64,000 bases of DNA from Symbiodinium natans (lineage: Eukaryota > Sar > Dinophyceae > Suessiales > Symbiodiniaceae), in assembly GCA_905221605.1 (NCBI GenBank), contig CAJNDS010002226.1:454501-518500 (forward strand), written 5' to 3'. A program made the position numbers and the translations under genes. Below the pieces are notes generated by a model. That model did no database searches and was not told the origin of the DNA. It saw nothing but the letters and a program-made list of their open reading frames with translations. This document shows positions 20,885 to 30,999 of the stretch, one piece after another. The first letter of the stretch is position 1. Every line of letters begins with the position of its first letter.

Positions 20885-22640
20885 TGTAGCTCCTCGCGCT
20901 GCGCGCGCTCGTTCGCCCGCGCGCGCTCGTGTCGGGCCAACTCGAGGAAGGCAGAGCGACGTGAAGTTAAAGGTACCACTACCCTCTCACAACCCCCACA
21001 ACTGCGCGTAAACCCTAAGCCTTGACCCCTTAACCCTAAACCCTAAACCCCTAAACCTGAACATTCAACAACCCATGCAGTCCTTCCGGTAGAGATCCTC
21101 GACGGTTGCGCTTTCGATGCCTCCGGGCATCTGCCAGACATCCTGGCTTGGCCTGAGCGGTTTAGGGTTTAGGGTTTAGGGTTTAGGGTTTAGGGTTTTG
21201 GGTTTTGGGTTTTGGGTTTTGGGTTTTGGGTTTTGGGTTTTGGGTTTTGGGTTTTGGGTTCAGGGTTAGGGTTTAGGGTTTAGGGTTTAGGGTTTAGGGT
21301 TGTAAGGTTTGGTATCTAAAGGCCATATAACAAGGATTTCAGAGAGGTCTCCATGAGATCCTAAGGGCTCAAAAGCTCTGCCATAGGGAACATGGAGTCC
21401 CTCCCTGCTCTCAAAATTACTTCACCGAAGGTACGTCTAGCCCAAACCGTCATGTGGCCTGACAGTGGCCAAAACTCAATACGCCACATGTTCGCCCGCA
21501 AACCCAATGCCCTCAACCCAAAAACACGCAAAAACCTAGAGCCTCAAGCCAAAAAAAAGCGCACCAAAACACGAAGCCCTGCGCCCCAGCAAGCCCAAAA
21601 AAACAAACACTCCATCACGAAGCACGCCCCGCCGCCTCGCTTTCTCCTGCGTCCTCGCCAGCCGGACCTGGTGCTCATCGACCAGGGTGTGGAGCGCGTC
21701 GTCGTCTGAGGCCGCTCGAGGGCTTTGGGGCTTCTGGGGCTTGGGTCTTGACCTCAGACTTGGAGCTCCAACCCCGAAGCAGGTCTACTGCACGGGTTCA
21801 AAGGGTGTAGGGTTTGGGGTTTAGGGTTTAGGGGTTTGGGGGTTTGGGGGTTTGGGGTTTGGGGTTTGGGGTTTGAGGTTTTGGGTTTGGGGTTTGGGGT
21901 TTAGAGTTTAGGGTTTAGGGTTTAACCGGACGCTCGGGGTTCGCTTCTTGTCGAATTCTGAAAGGGGTCGGGTTTGGGGGTCGGGAGTGTTGGGTTTGCT
22001 TGAAGGTATATGGAGATTCTTATGTACAAAGTCCCAAGCCCTAAACCCTCACTCCATACCCCCCCTGGTTGCTTCGTCCAAGGTGCCCAGATGCGGGTTC
22101 GGAGGCAAGGTCGCCAGCTCCTCCTGCGGGTTGTTCCCAGGGCTGCGGGTGCGTTCACCAGCTAGCACAGCTTGGCTGACTTATGAACCCCTGCGGAAGT
22201 TTAACTTTTAGGCTCCGTATTGTAGTTTCTTCAACAACCCCAAAGGTTAAAGTCCTAAGAGCCACCCCTTATACCTCCTTCATACCCCACTTATGCCCCC
22301 CCCCCCCCCCCCCCATACCCCCTTTATAGGCCCCTTCTAGCCTTTACATGTCGAGGGCGTTCGCATCAAACATTCCAGGCGGGGCTTGGTTTTCTGTTGG
22401 CCAGGAAACCTCCAGCTGCAGCATTCGGACGCTTTCGCTGAGGCCCGGCTTGAAAATGCTGGGTGAAGTCAAGCGCGCGTTCAACTCAAGGAATCAGCCA
22501 GCTTCGGAACTTGGAGAGGGTTTGGACCTACCTGTTTGTTCCTGGCGCGCGGGAACAGAGGCAGCTGTAAGCGCACTCCAGCACATGAGGGCGAAGTCTG
22601 AAGCCCCGCGCAAATGCAAACCCCGGATCCTCGTGCAATC
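20885..22640 (-). CDS. Multi-exon gene with three chained junctions, unrecognised
   Basis: Phase-matched chain: 22458-22348 (FKPGLSESVRMLQLEVSW..., GTAAAG donor, phase 2), 22142-22060 (NNPQEELATLPPNPHLGTLD, phase 1 out), 21957-21927 (acceptor CTTTCAG, FDKKRTPSV, phase 2 out) and 21722 to about 21625 (SDDDALHTLVDEHQVRLART). Upstream candidate: about 22620-22560 (GASDFALMCWSALTAASVPA). Downstream candidates: about 21500-21380, 21160-21065 (DVWQMPGGIESATVEDLYRK) and 20980-20885 (FLELARHERARANERAQREE, a charged helix). The first intron contains the short inverted-repeat element at 22174-22265 and a C20 tract; another contains a TTTGGGG/TTTAGGG array. One exon is only 31 bp. Confidence 0.6.
22174..22265. 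mobile_element. Short dispersed element, family 2, copy 1
   Basis: About 92 bp from GGCTGACTTATGAACCCC to AGTCCTAAGAGCC. It shares the order of words TTTAACTTTTAGGCTCC, TTTCTTCAAC, ACCCCAAA and GGTTAAAGTCCTAAGAGCC with 36668-36765. The ends are weakly inverted. It lies within a predicted intron of the 20.9-22.6 kb gene. Confidence 0.7.
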
Positions 22641-22679
22641 AGCCCTGAAGCACAAAATTTAACCGGGCTCCGCCACTTC

Positions 22680-23040
22680 TGTTGCCGGCATGCCATGCAG
22701 AAGCTTGTAGGGGTCAACGGCCTGGCTTTAGGAGAGGGAATTGTAGAGGTTGGCATGAGGGCCTGGAGATTGGCTGTTGGTTTTGGGCCGGTTTGGGCTT
22801 AGGGGTGTTTTTTATCTGGGAAGACCAAGCACGGCACAGCTCGAGGCGGAACCAGCATCATGTTTCTCAGATGTCTGAGAAGTCGCCCTCCCAAGGCAGA
22901 CGCATGATGCTGTTTGCATCTGCCTCGCCGTCTGTACTGCAGCAACCATAAGGTAGACGTGACCTTTCCACGCAAACTTTGTGAGCCGGGGCAGATGCCC
23001 GAGCCCCGATGCCCTGACAAGCCCCTGTCGGACCAACTGC
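22680..23040. other. Overlapping ORFs on both strands, unresolved
   Basis: The minus strand carries a 74-codon and a 73-codon frame over 22799-23036 and the plus strand an 89-codon one. The minus frame with LTKFAWKGHVYLMVAAVQTA is my preference. No junction is established. Confidence 0.3.
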
Positions 23041-24775
23041 AGCAGGGAGTAGGGGTTTAGGGTTTAGGGTATAGGGTATAGGGTTTAGGGTTCAGGGTTT
23101 AGGGTTTAGGGTTTAGGGTTTAGGGTTTAGGGTTTAGGGTTGAGGGTTTGCTATGGAGCATGCAGCGAATGCTTCTGCACAAGGGCCGCAGACCACGCCG
23201 GCGACTTCTCGCAAGACCTGCGGGCGATGAGTGTCTTGGAAACGGGCACAACTCGTTCAGACGGCTGCTACATTGGCCTGGTCCATTTGGAGAGGCCAGT
23301 GCCGGACACAAGCACTCCAGCGGCCAGCATCCCAAGCACAAGTTGGGGTTTGGTGCCACCAGGGCATCGGGCATGATGCAGCTTCGCATGCATCCGGCAC
23401 CTTCGCAACCCTGAACCCTAAACCCCAAAACCCTACGCCCTGAACCCTAAACCCTAAGCCATGTGGGGTTTGAGAGAGCAGGATTCCCTTTAGCAGTTTC
23501 AGGGGTCCCTTCTGGGCCCCTGCAGCCAAGCTTCCACCAAATCTTGTAGGCTGGGGGCTCAAGGTTTTAGAGTCTTGGGATTTGAGAGTTCTAAGGTTGA
23601 GAGACTGAGGGAAAAAAAAGCGCCTTTGGGGTTTTGGGGGTCCTGCAGCTTCGGGCTGCAGAGTTTTAGGAGTTTGGGGGGCCTGGGATATTCGGGTCTT
23701 AAGGCTTTGGGGTGTAAGGTTTTAGGGCTGTAAAGTTCTAACGGGGGTCTTAAGGCAGGGTGTTCGGGTTTAGGGGCTTGGGTTCCTACGCCGCAAGTGA
23801 AAGCCTTCCCCCCCAGGAACCCTGAAACCCTCAACGCCCTACACCTGCAAACCCCCTCACGAAAGTCCCAAAGCATCACCCTTAACACCGTTAACCCCAA
23901 TCTCCCCAAAGTCCCCCCACAAAACCCTAAGCCCTAAACCCCGTACCCTAAGGCCCTAAACCCTCAACCCTCAACCCTGAAACCTAAACCCTGAACCTGA
24001 ACCCTAAACCCTGAACCCCAAACCCTAAACCCTGAACCCTAAACCCGAAACCCCCACTAAACTCTAAACCCTCAACCCTGAACCCTAAAACCTAAACCCT
24101 AAACCCTAAACCCTAAACGAAACGCTGGAAGACTGGGCCTCAAAGTCGAGGAGATCGGCCTTGCCCCGTGCAGCGCACTGAAGCATCCTGAGAGCGGTTT
24201 GGGGTTTGGGGTTTGGGGGTTTAGGGTTTAGGGTTTAGGGTTTGGGGTTTAGGGTTCAGTGTTTAGGGCGTAGGGTAGCTGCTCCAAGGCCTCGGGCTTT
24301 TTGATTTTGGGAGTTTTGGGGTTTTGGGTTTGGGTGGGGTTTGGGGTCTTATAGGGCTTAGGGATTGGGGTTCAAGCCTTTTGGGGGGGCTTAGGGTTTT
24401 GGGGTTTAGGGCTTTGGGGAATAGGGGATTTTAGGGGCGTGAGGTTGAGGGCTTAAGGCTTGGTCTGGAGTCAGGAGCCTGACGGTGTGGGATTTGGGGC
24501 TTCGGGCTTCGGGCTTTTTGGGATCCCGATGTTTCGGGATTTAGGGCTTTAGTGTTGGGGGTGGGGGTTTAGGCTCAACCCGAAGCCCTAGGGCCCAAAC
24601 CTCAAACCCCAGACCCTACATCCCCAAAGCCCTCAACCCCGAACCCCCAGCAACCAAAAAACCAGAAATCCCCAATGTCAGACCCTTAGCCCCAAAACCC
24701 CAAACCCCAAAGCCCAAACCCCAAACCCTAAACCCTAAACCCTAAACCCTAAACCCTAAACCCTAAACCTTGAAG
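23041..24775. other. Telomere-type repeats with weak exon candidates
   Basis: Arrays at 23052-23145, 23925-24115, 24200-24260 and 24720-24770 are strongly degenerate. Candidate minus exons: about 23560-23470 (PAYKIWWKLGCRGPEGTPET) and 24190-24125 (ALRMLQCAARGKADLLDFEA). The segment 23147-23376 is open in three frames on each strand; a plus frame with DFSQDLRAMSVLETGTTRSD and a terminal stop is plausible but unproven. Confidence 0.4.
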
Positions 24776-25390
24776 GTTGGCCCGGCAAAGCCAAAGGCTT
24801 CAACTGCAGAGCCAGGGACAACTTCGCCACCTGAACCTGGGTGAGTTTGGGGATCTAGGTTTCCGTTCTATAGCCCTTCTAAGACACATTTAGGGTTTAG
24901 GGCTTAGGGCTTAGGGTTTAGGGTTTAGGGTTTAGGGTTTAGGGTTTAGGGTTTAGGGTTTAAAGTTATAATGGCTAGGGCCCATACTGCGGATCCCTAT
25001 AAACAAGGGTAAGACCAGACTAAGGGCCCATGGTTCCAACCTTAGAATGAAGGGATTTCAGGGATTTAGGGATCTCAGGGCTTCAAGAGTTTACCTTTGG
25101 GCTTCGGCCTTGTGGCTTTAGGGCTTCGGGTTTAGGGATTCGGGTTGCAAATCTCAGGCCATGGGTTTGGGATTTGGGGTGCCGCCTGGCCTTGGGTTGG
25201 TGTCGGCGCTTGTGGACTGTGGATTCTCGGGCGGTGAGGTTGTTGACGGCTTTTCAGATTCTCTGAAGCACTGAATCCCAAGACCGAAGCCCTGTTGGAA
25301 ACCAAGCTCTCGCAGCGAGTCGCATCGTCGTCGCTGAAGTACAGCTTCGACGTCGTGTCATCGCCGTTCGCCCTCGTCAGGCGGACTTAA
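24776..25390 (+). CDS. Two phase-matched terminal exons, unrecognised
   Basis: Exon 24776-24840 follows an AAG|G acceptor (GPAKPKASTAEPGTTSPPEP) and ends at a strong GTGAGT donor in phase 2. Exon 25258-25390 follows the pyrimidine-rich acceptor GGCTTTTCAG, phase 2, and encodes FSEALNPKTEALLETKLSQR, a tail with SLKYSFDVVSSPFALVRRT, and a stop. The 417-bp intron contains a TTTAGGG array at 24889-24962, inside an otherwise canonical GT-AG intron. Earlier exons were not found. No family is recognised. Confidence 0.6.
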
Positions 25391-26539
25391 GTACCCTTGA
25401 CTCACACAACCAGGAGGCCAGCCTGCAACTGCAGGTGCGGTGTACTACAGGTTAGCTTGCAGGAGGTCAGCACCAAGTCGCTGATACCATACTATCAAGG
25501 CAACAAGGACTGTAACTCTTAATTGTTCTGATTACGGCCATGATCATCCTGATATTTCTTGTGTCAAAGAGAAGTAGGAATAGACCAAGGCGTCCTGATG
25601 TAGTGGATACAAGAAAAAAGTGGTTCCATTTCGAGTGCGAGGATTGAAAAGAGAAGTCGTTCCTAATTGTCGAGGGATATGACGATCGTGGCAAGACCAA
25701 TCTCCTAAATGCTCTCCCAACTTACCATGAAGTTGCCATGCAACATGAAAACAGGCTCTACCTGTACCTCTCCACAGCTCAAGGGGATATGACGGGATGT
25801 CGTCGCAGCATCGTGCCCAGCGCAAGATGCTCTAGGACATCTGAGGAATCTTGTTTGCACGCACGGTGGTCACCGAAGTCTTCGTCTGACGACTTCTGGG
25901 TTTGTATACCACTGGTAGGGAAGCTCCAATCCCCGTTGTGCACCGGGGTCCCCCCCTTGTAGATACCTGTTTAACATAGGAGCCCACGTATAGATGGTCA
26001 ATTCGGGGTTATATTCATAAAAGTGTTCGTTTCACTCACGGATTTAGTACTTAAAAGCGTGAACAAGTGAACAAGAGCAAAGAGACTTCTACTGGAAAAA
26101 TCCTCAATCATAAGCTGTGTCCTGGTGCTCGCTAACAGACTCAGCGAAATGCAGTAGTTTTATTGGGTCTTTTGCAGCACATACAATATAATCTTCTCAG
26201 CGGACTATTTTAATGAATGATAAACAATGACTTGTTCTCAAGTACCCTTTTCAATGGCCCATACTATGGCAGGCACACCCCAAAAATGAGACTAACTTGG
26301 GGACCGGCCATGAGGCTCAGCACGAAGGATTAACCAGACACGCTCATCCCCAATTTAGGGAACGCACCAGATACACATAAACATGCAACCTATACAACAA
26401 CCTTGATTAAGGCACTTTCCAACCCTACATCTGTGACTACCCCGGATTCCTTCTGAGAATCAAACTCCCCGAGAACATGAACCCCACCCACCAAAAAAAA
26501 GAGAATCCTGTTCGAAAACGACCCCCCCCACCCCCGTGT
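25391..26539. other. Array-free segment, no supported gene
   Basis: Here the telomere-type repeats stop for over 1 kb and GC content falls. Two antiparallel ORF sets (25467-25825 minus, 25738-25962 plus) overlap without motifs. From 25960 to 26400 I see nothing beyond short random ORFs. Confidence 0.4.
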
Positions 26540-26795
26540 AGCCCTGGGGTCGGATGTGCGGCTTAGGGTAGTCGAGCGACGTGTTCGAGTGGACCAGCTG
26601 GGCCACCTCACCTTTGGGCATGTTCCGCTCCAGCTCCTGCAACCCTAAACCCTAAACCCCAAACCCTAAACCCTAAACCCCAAACCCTAAACCCTAAACC
26701 CGAAAGCCTAAAAACAACGTGCACTCCAAGAAGACTGGCTCCCGGAGGTAGGGTCCCTTTCTTGGGTGGCCCTTAGAAAGGGACAGCGGGGTTTT
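26540..26795 (-). CDS. Two candidate exons, unrecognised
   Basis: About 26790-26720 begins after AAG|G and reads GPYLREPVFLECTLF. 26640 to about 26540 begins after TTGCAG|G and reads ELERNMPKGEVAQLVHSNTS then LDYPKPHIRPQGYTG. TTTAGGG-type sequence (on the minus strand) lies between them. Phase across the gap was not resolved. Confidence 0.45.
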
Positions 26796-27548
26796 GGGTT
26801 TAGGGATTAGGGTTTAGGGTTGAGGGTCAAATGCACGTCTGCAAGGGAACTTCCATCACGCAACTTCTGTAAGGCTTGCGGCTGGCGTAAGGCGAGCTGT
26901 CATGTCTCCTAGCAGCACGCCTCCCCTTTACATGTGAGTCCCATGTGTCGTTGGAAGTACTTCTACAAGCGTTCAAAGAAAGCCAAACAGGACAGACAGG
27001 AGGACTTGCCGTCACACAATTTCAGCGCTTCTTGGTGAAGAAAAGGACAAACACGGGCTTGCAGTCGATAAGGATACGGATCTTAAATTTAAGGGGGCAT
27101 CCATGAAAGAATTGGACGAGGCTTAGGTTCTAGAGTTTCTAGAGTTTAAATTAAGGACTCGATCCATTGTTGGCGTTTGTGCTCTGTGGCCGGTTGAGGG
27201 TTGCATGGGGTATGGGTAGAGTGCAGTGGCCCTGACAAAATCCGATATCGCAACGCCGAATACGAATATTGTGCTTGAAGGAGCATCTAGGGCGGCGCGC
27301 CAGAGTCACAGAAATCCAGGCGTGACCCAATACGACGAGATTACGGCATGGTGAAAGGGGAAACGTTGCGCTCAGACTGGCACTTGCTCCGTGTGGATAC
27401 CCATGGGGTTTGCGGCTTGGGGTGAAGCTTCGCGAGGCGGTCCTAAGTTAGGCTTGAGTCAAGTTCGCTCCCGACCTGTTTTTCTACTAGGGTTTAGGGC
27501 TTAGGGCTTAGGGCTTAGGGTTTAGGGCTTGGGGTTTAGGGTTTAAGC
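26796..27548. other. No supported gene
   Basis: A 62-codon minus ORF (26827-27015) with several Cys and Arg is possible but unsupported. The stretch 27020-27480 shows nothing recognisable. A short TTAGGGC/TTTAGGG block lies at 27491-27545. Confidence 0.4.
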
Positions 27549-27651
27549 ATCCAGAAGTTCATAAGTCGAGTCGTAAGTCGCAGTTGGTCGGCTCCAAGGC
27601 GGTCTGCACTGATGTTCTAGATCCCTTTCTGTTGGTCCGCGGAGGATGATT
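27549..27651 (+). CDS. Candidate terminal exon
   Basis: Directly after a TTTAGGGTTTAAG acceptor-like end the plus strand reads PEVHKSSRKSQLVGSKAVCT then DVLDPFLLVRGG and a TGA. The TTTAGGG block would be the intron end. Confidence 0.4.
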
Positions 27652-27724
27652 GTTTTCAGCCCGCCCCTGTCCCTCAACCCTAAACCCTAAACCCTGAACC
27701 CTGAACCCTAAACCCTAAACCCTC

Positions 27725-27812
27725 CACCCATGGTCGCCTGGATGTCCATCTTCAGCCAGTTGCGAAGGCCGACATCCTCAAGATCCCAGACCAAGTCCTG
27801 CAGCTTTCGGGC
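27725..27812 (-). CDS. Candidate exon
   Basis: Minus frame KLQDLVWDLEDVGLRNWLKM then DIQATMGG, with amphipathic spacing and three Trp/Leu pairs. The 5' side is CCCGAAAG; telomere-type CCCTAAACCC lies on its downstream side (27680-27722). No partner exon was identified. Confidence 0.45.
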
Positions 27813-27831
27813 TTAGGTCCGTCACCTACAC

Positions 27832-27933
27832 GGGCGGTTGTCAAAATTATGGTCCCTTTTTTGGATCCCTCTGAGAATGCGGCACCTAACATTTAGGGTA
27901 CCCAAAAAGGGACCATAATTTTGACAACCACCC
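27832..27933. mobile_element. Short inverted-repeat element, family 1, copy 2
   Basis: The ends are GGGCGGTTGTCAAAATTATG and the complement of GGGTGGTTGTCAAAATTATG, nearly perfect over 25 bp. The interior keeps TGGATCCCT and ATTTAGGGTACCC from copy 1, so the two copies share a common source. No ORF. Confidence 0.82.
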
Positions 27934-28639
27934 ACAGAAGGCTTTAAGGTGTAGGGTGCTCTCAAGGTGCTCCTCATACCCCACGTGGAGGCTCTTGGGC
28001 ATAGGGTGTTACAAAGCTTTAAATCCTCACCCCAAACTTTACCCCCCTGAGAGGGGTAGCTTAAACCCGTCACTATGTGAAGCTGATTCGATGCCTTATT
28101 GAACGGCTAGAACCGTGATTCAGTACATGTAAAAACCGTTCAACAGAGCGTAAAACCTAGTCAATATGTTGTTGCCTATATGCACGGAAGCCGTCGGGTC
28201 AACTAGGGCCGGTGTCCTGGAATTGATTCGACACGGCCGCTGAATCCTGCAGGAGTTTCCACATGGGTCTCTACATTCAGGAGTCGCCCCCGGACTCTAA
28301 ACCTTGCCATCCATATAGCCAAATACCTTCCACATACGGTGTCTCTAGTGGCTCCTTAGTTGTGAGGCCTTCGACCCTAGCAGCCCTTTAAAGCGGCCAG
28401 TGCGTTTGGTTAAAAGTAGACAAAATTGTACTAAGTGAGGCGAAACTGTTTAAGAACATCTGTTTACTTTTCTGATGGCTACTTGAGGGCAACGAGCCTG
28501 CGAGCTTCTCTGGTCTATAGCACGCTTAGTGGCCTGCTTCCAAGAAACCTGAGACCATAGGTACTTAGAAGTCTAGGTCCTGGGAGCCATTTGCGAACTG
28601 CAGCAAATCACAAGACGCTTCGCTGTACTCCAAAAGCTC

Positions 28640-29330
28640 CTAAAGTAGCCTCTGCCTCAAGATTCTTCAGCATTTGTCACATGTGCTCCTTTGGCAACTG
28701 CTACAAGCAGAGTGTCGTCTGCATATTCCATGTCAAACGCGGGTACTGACCACGTGCTTGTTGGGACTCCATGGGCACGGAGGCAGACAACCACATCATG
28801 CAAAAAGAAGCATAACCAGCATGATACATAATGATACAGAGTTAGGGGGCGCGCGCTGCCCTCCAAACTGTCCCCGGGTGCAAGAGGTGTGATCCGTGCA
28901 CAGATCCCGAATGACCGAGATGCATTGGAGGCCTTCCGATGCTATAAGCATAGTTTTCGGTATGTTTTTCCCCTATACTAACAGTCCTTAATAGGGATTC
29001 TCATAGGGGGTACTGTGATCCCTAGTAAGGAGTTTGTAGAAGGGGAACATCCCAACATAGTTCCATGGCCCATTTTATCACAAGCCACATGCCAGTCCAG
29101 GCCAAGCTCGGTGCGGCCAGGTTCTGGAGCCGCCAGTGAAGAAACAGCCGCTGCTGAGTAGAGCGACTACCCCGAAATCCGTATTGGGTCCATCGTAGCC
29201 TGGAATCGTGAAAACGAGCCGCGTAGATTTCATAGAAAGCGTTCGACGCTGAAATTGGTCGGGACCTGGCGGTTTCGCCTGCGGAGCTGCTCCGGTGTTC
29301 TACTAACACACAAGATTTCGGTGGTGTAGC
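28640..29330 (-). pseudogene. Decayed non-LTR (LINE) reverse transcriptase
   Basis: Read 5' to 3' on the minus strand, the reverse transcriptase blocks appear in order in different frames. RPISASNAFYEIYAARF is near 29260 and TQYGFRGSRSTQQ near 29180. A motif-A-like LDWHVACDKMGHG lies near 29064-29106, and HGVPTSTWSVP then FDMEYADDTLLVA has its YADD codons at 28715-28726. The spacing fits a LINE RT palm. Frame changes and stops between blocks show the copy is dead. The TWSVP-x-FDMEYADD arrangement resembles dinoflagellate LINEs as I know them. No endonuclease domain or 3' tail could be identified. Confidence is high for RT origin, moderate for the boundaries. Confidence 0.75.
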
Positions 29331-30700
29331 CTGCTGAGTGGGGGCGAGGCACCGCTCTTCGCAGCAGTGGTCGAGGAGCATGCAGACCACAAAGGCGAAT
29401 TGGCTGCACATGCACCTGCTCCAGCGGCGGAAGGTCGAAGAGGAGGAGCCAGAAGTCGATTTCCTTCAAAGCTGGGCTTGGTGCGGACACTTTGCGGCCG
29501 GCTCTTCCGCGGCCGGGGAGCATTGCCCGTCGCTCGGCGCACCTCTTGCTCCATCAGCTGCCATCTCTTCGAAGACGGGGCTTTTTGCAGCTGCATCGGT
29601 ATTGCCGTGTTTTTTGAATCGCGGGCAAGACGCCAGCGCAGTTTCCAGGAAAGGCAGGAACTTGAGGTCGGAGGGTTTTAGGTTTAGGGAGCTGCCGTTG
29701 CGAGTGGCTCCACCCAAAAACCTTTGCGGGTGGTTCAGGGTTTGGGGTTTGGGGTTTAGGGTTTAGGGTTTAGGGTTTAGGGTTTAAGGTTTAGGATTTA
29801 GGGTTTAGGGTTTAAGGGCAACCGGCCCAGTCCAGCGAAGCTGCTGCAGGTCCCAGCTCGGGGTCACCCCGCTGCCTAGGGATTCAGAGGCTTCCTTCGG
29901 GGTTTATATAGGTTTTGTGTTCAAGTTTGGGCTCAAGCTTGGGTGGCTAATTCCTCCGGGCACATGCCGCATGAAGACACAACAACAGGAAATCTCAATC
30001 ACGCCCCAACGATCAAACATGTGCTCTACGGCGAACTAGCAAAGTAGGAAGGAATGTTGAAACAAAGGAAGTGTGCAAGACAAGCCAAAGACAACTACTC
30101 AGCACGTGCTCAGCAACGAAGGCACCCATCACCGATGAAGCGAGAACCGCATGCAGTAAAGCCGTCAACAAGTCACGACGCTCGGAAGGTGTGCAAACTA
30201 CACCTGGAATCATGTGTCTCCCCGAACAAGGTTTAACACAACTAGTCACAAGCATAAAGGGACCGCAACTACCAGAAAGTCACACACTTAGGGGAAAGAA
30301 GTATACCAATAGTGGTCAACTGAACAGCCTAGCCGCACCGCCGCACACTTCGAGGCACCGAACGCGTTCAGGAAGAGCTGCATGTATTCCTGGGCCTGTC
30401 AAGATTTACAGCTGCAGGTGAAGCTTTGGGACGTAGGCTTCAGGCAGCAGAAAGACACTAGACGCTGTTTCTTAGGAATTAAAGTACTAAAACGAAAAAT
30501 GATTTTCCAAATATCCCTAAGGACAGAGCGGCAGAGAGAGCCCGAGAGAAAGAGGCCGAGGACAGAGACAGCGACAGCGACAGCGAGAGAAAGAGATGAA
30601 GGGAAAGCGGCCCGTACAAGCCAAACCGCGGGTGGTTTAGGGTTCAGGGTTCAGGGCTTAGGGTTTAGGGTTTAGGGCTTAGGGCTTAGGGTTTAGGGCT
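29331..30700. other. Unassigned ORFs next to the LINE remnant
   Basis: Overlapping ORFs on both strands (29338-29766 plus, 29230-29717 minus, 30071-30421 plus) show no motif. They may be further LINE remains or chance. A short telomere-type block is at 29737-29817. The end (30540-30600) is a GAGACAGCGACAGCGA-like run followed by TTCAGGG/TTTAGGG copies. Confidence 0.35.
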
Positions 30701-30859
30701 ATGATCTAGGTTGCCTTACTTACAAAACATCCTATATCTCAAGGTTCAGGAACGTTTTCTGCGACCTTTCTGGATCCCTGTTGGACAATTCGGGGCCCCG
30801 TATGTTGAGGCTGCTCAAACGGAGCCATGATCTCTCCTTTCTCTCTTTAGGAAACGAAT

Positions 30860-30960
30860 TCAGCATAACTAGGGAGATAAGAAGCATCTATATCGAAATC
30901 TGTCTAGAGTCTAGATACATAGATATATATATATATATATGTATGTGTCCCCCCATGATG
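30860..30960. repeat. (TA)n microsatellite
   Basis: A 20-bp TA run (about 30922-30941) in AT-rich DNA. From 30700 to 31000 no gene is seen. Confidence 0.85.
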
Positions 30961-30999
30961 TAGGTCGGAAAGCCTTTCGGGCACATCAAAGTGATATTT

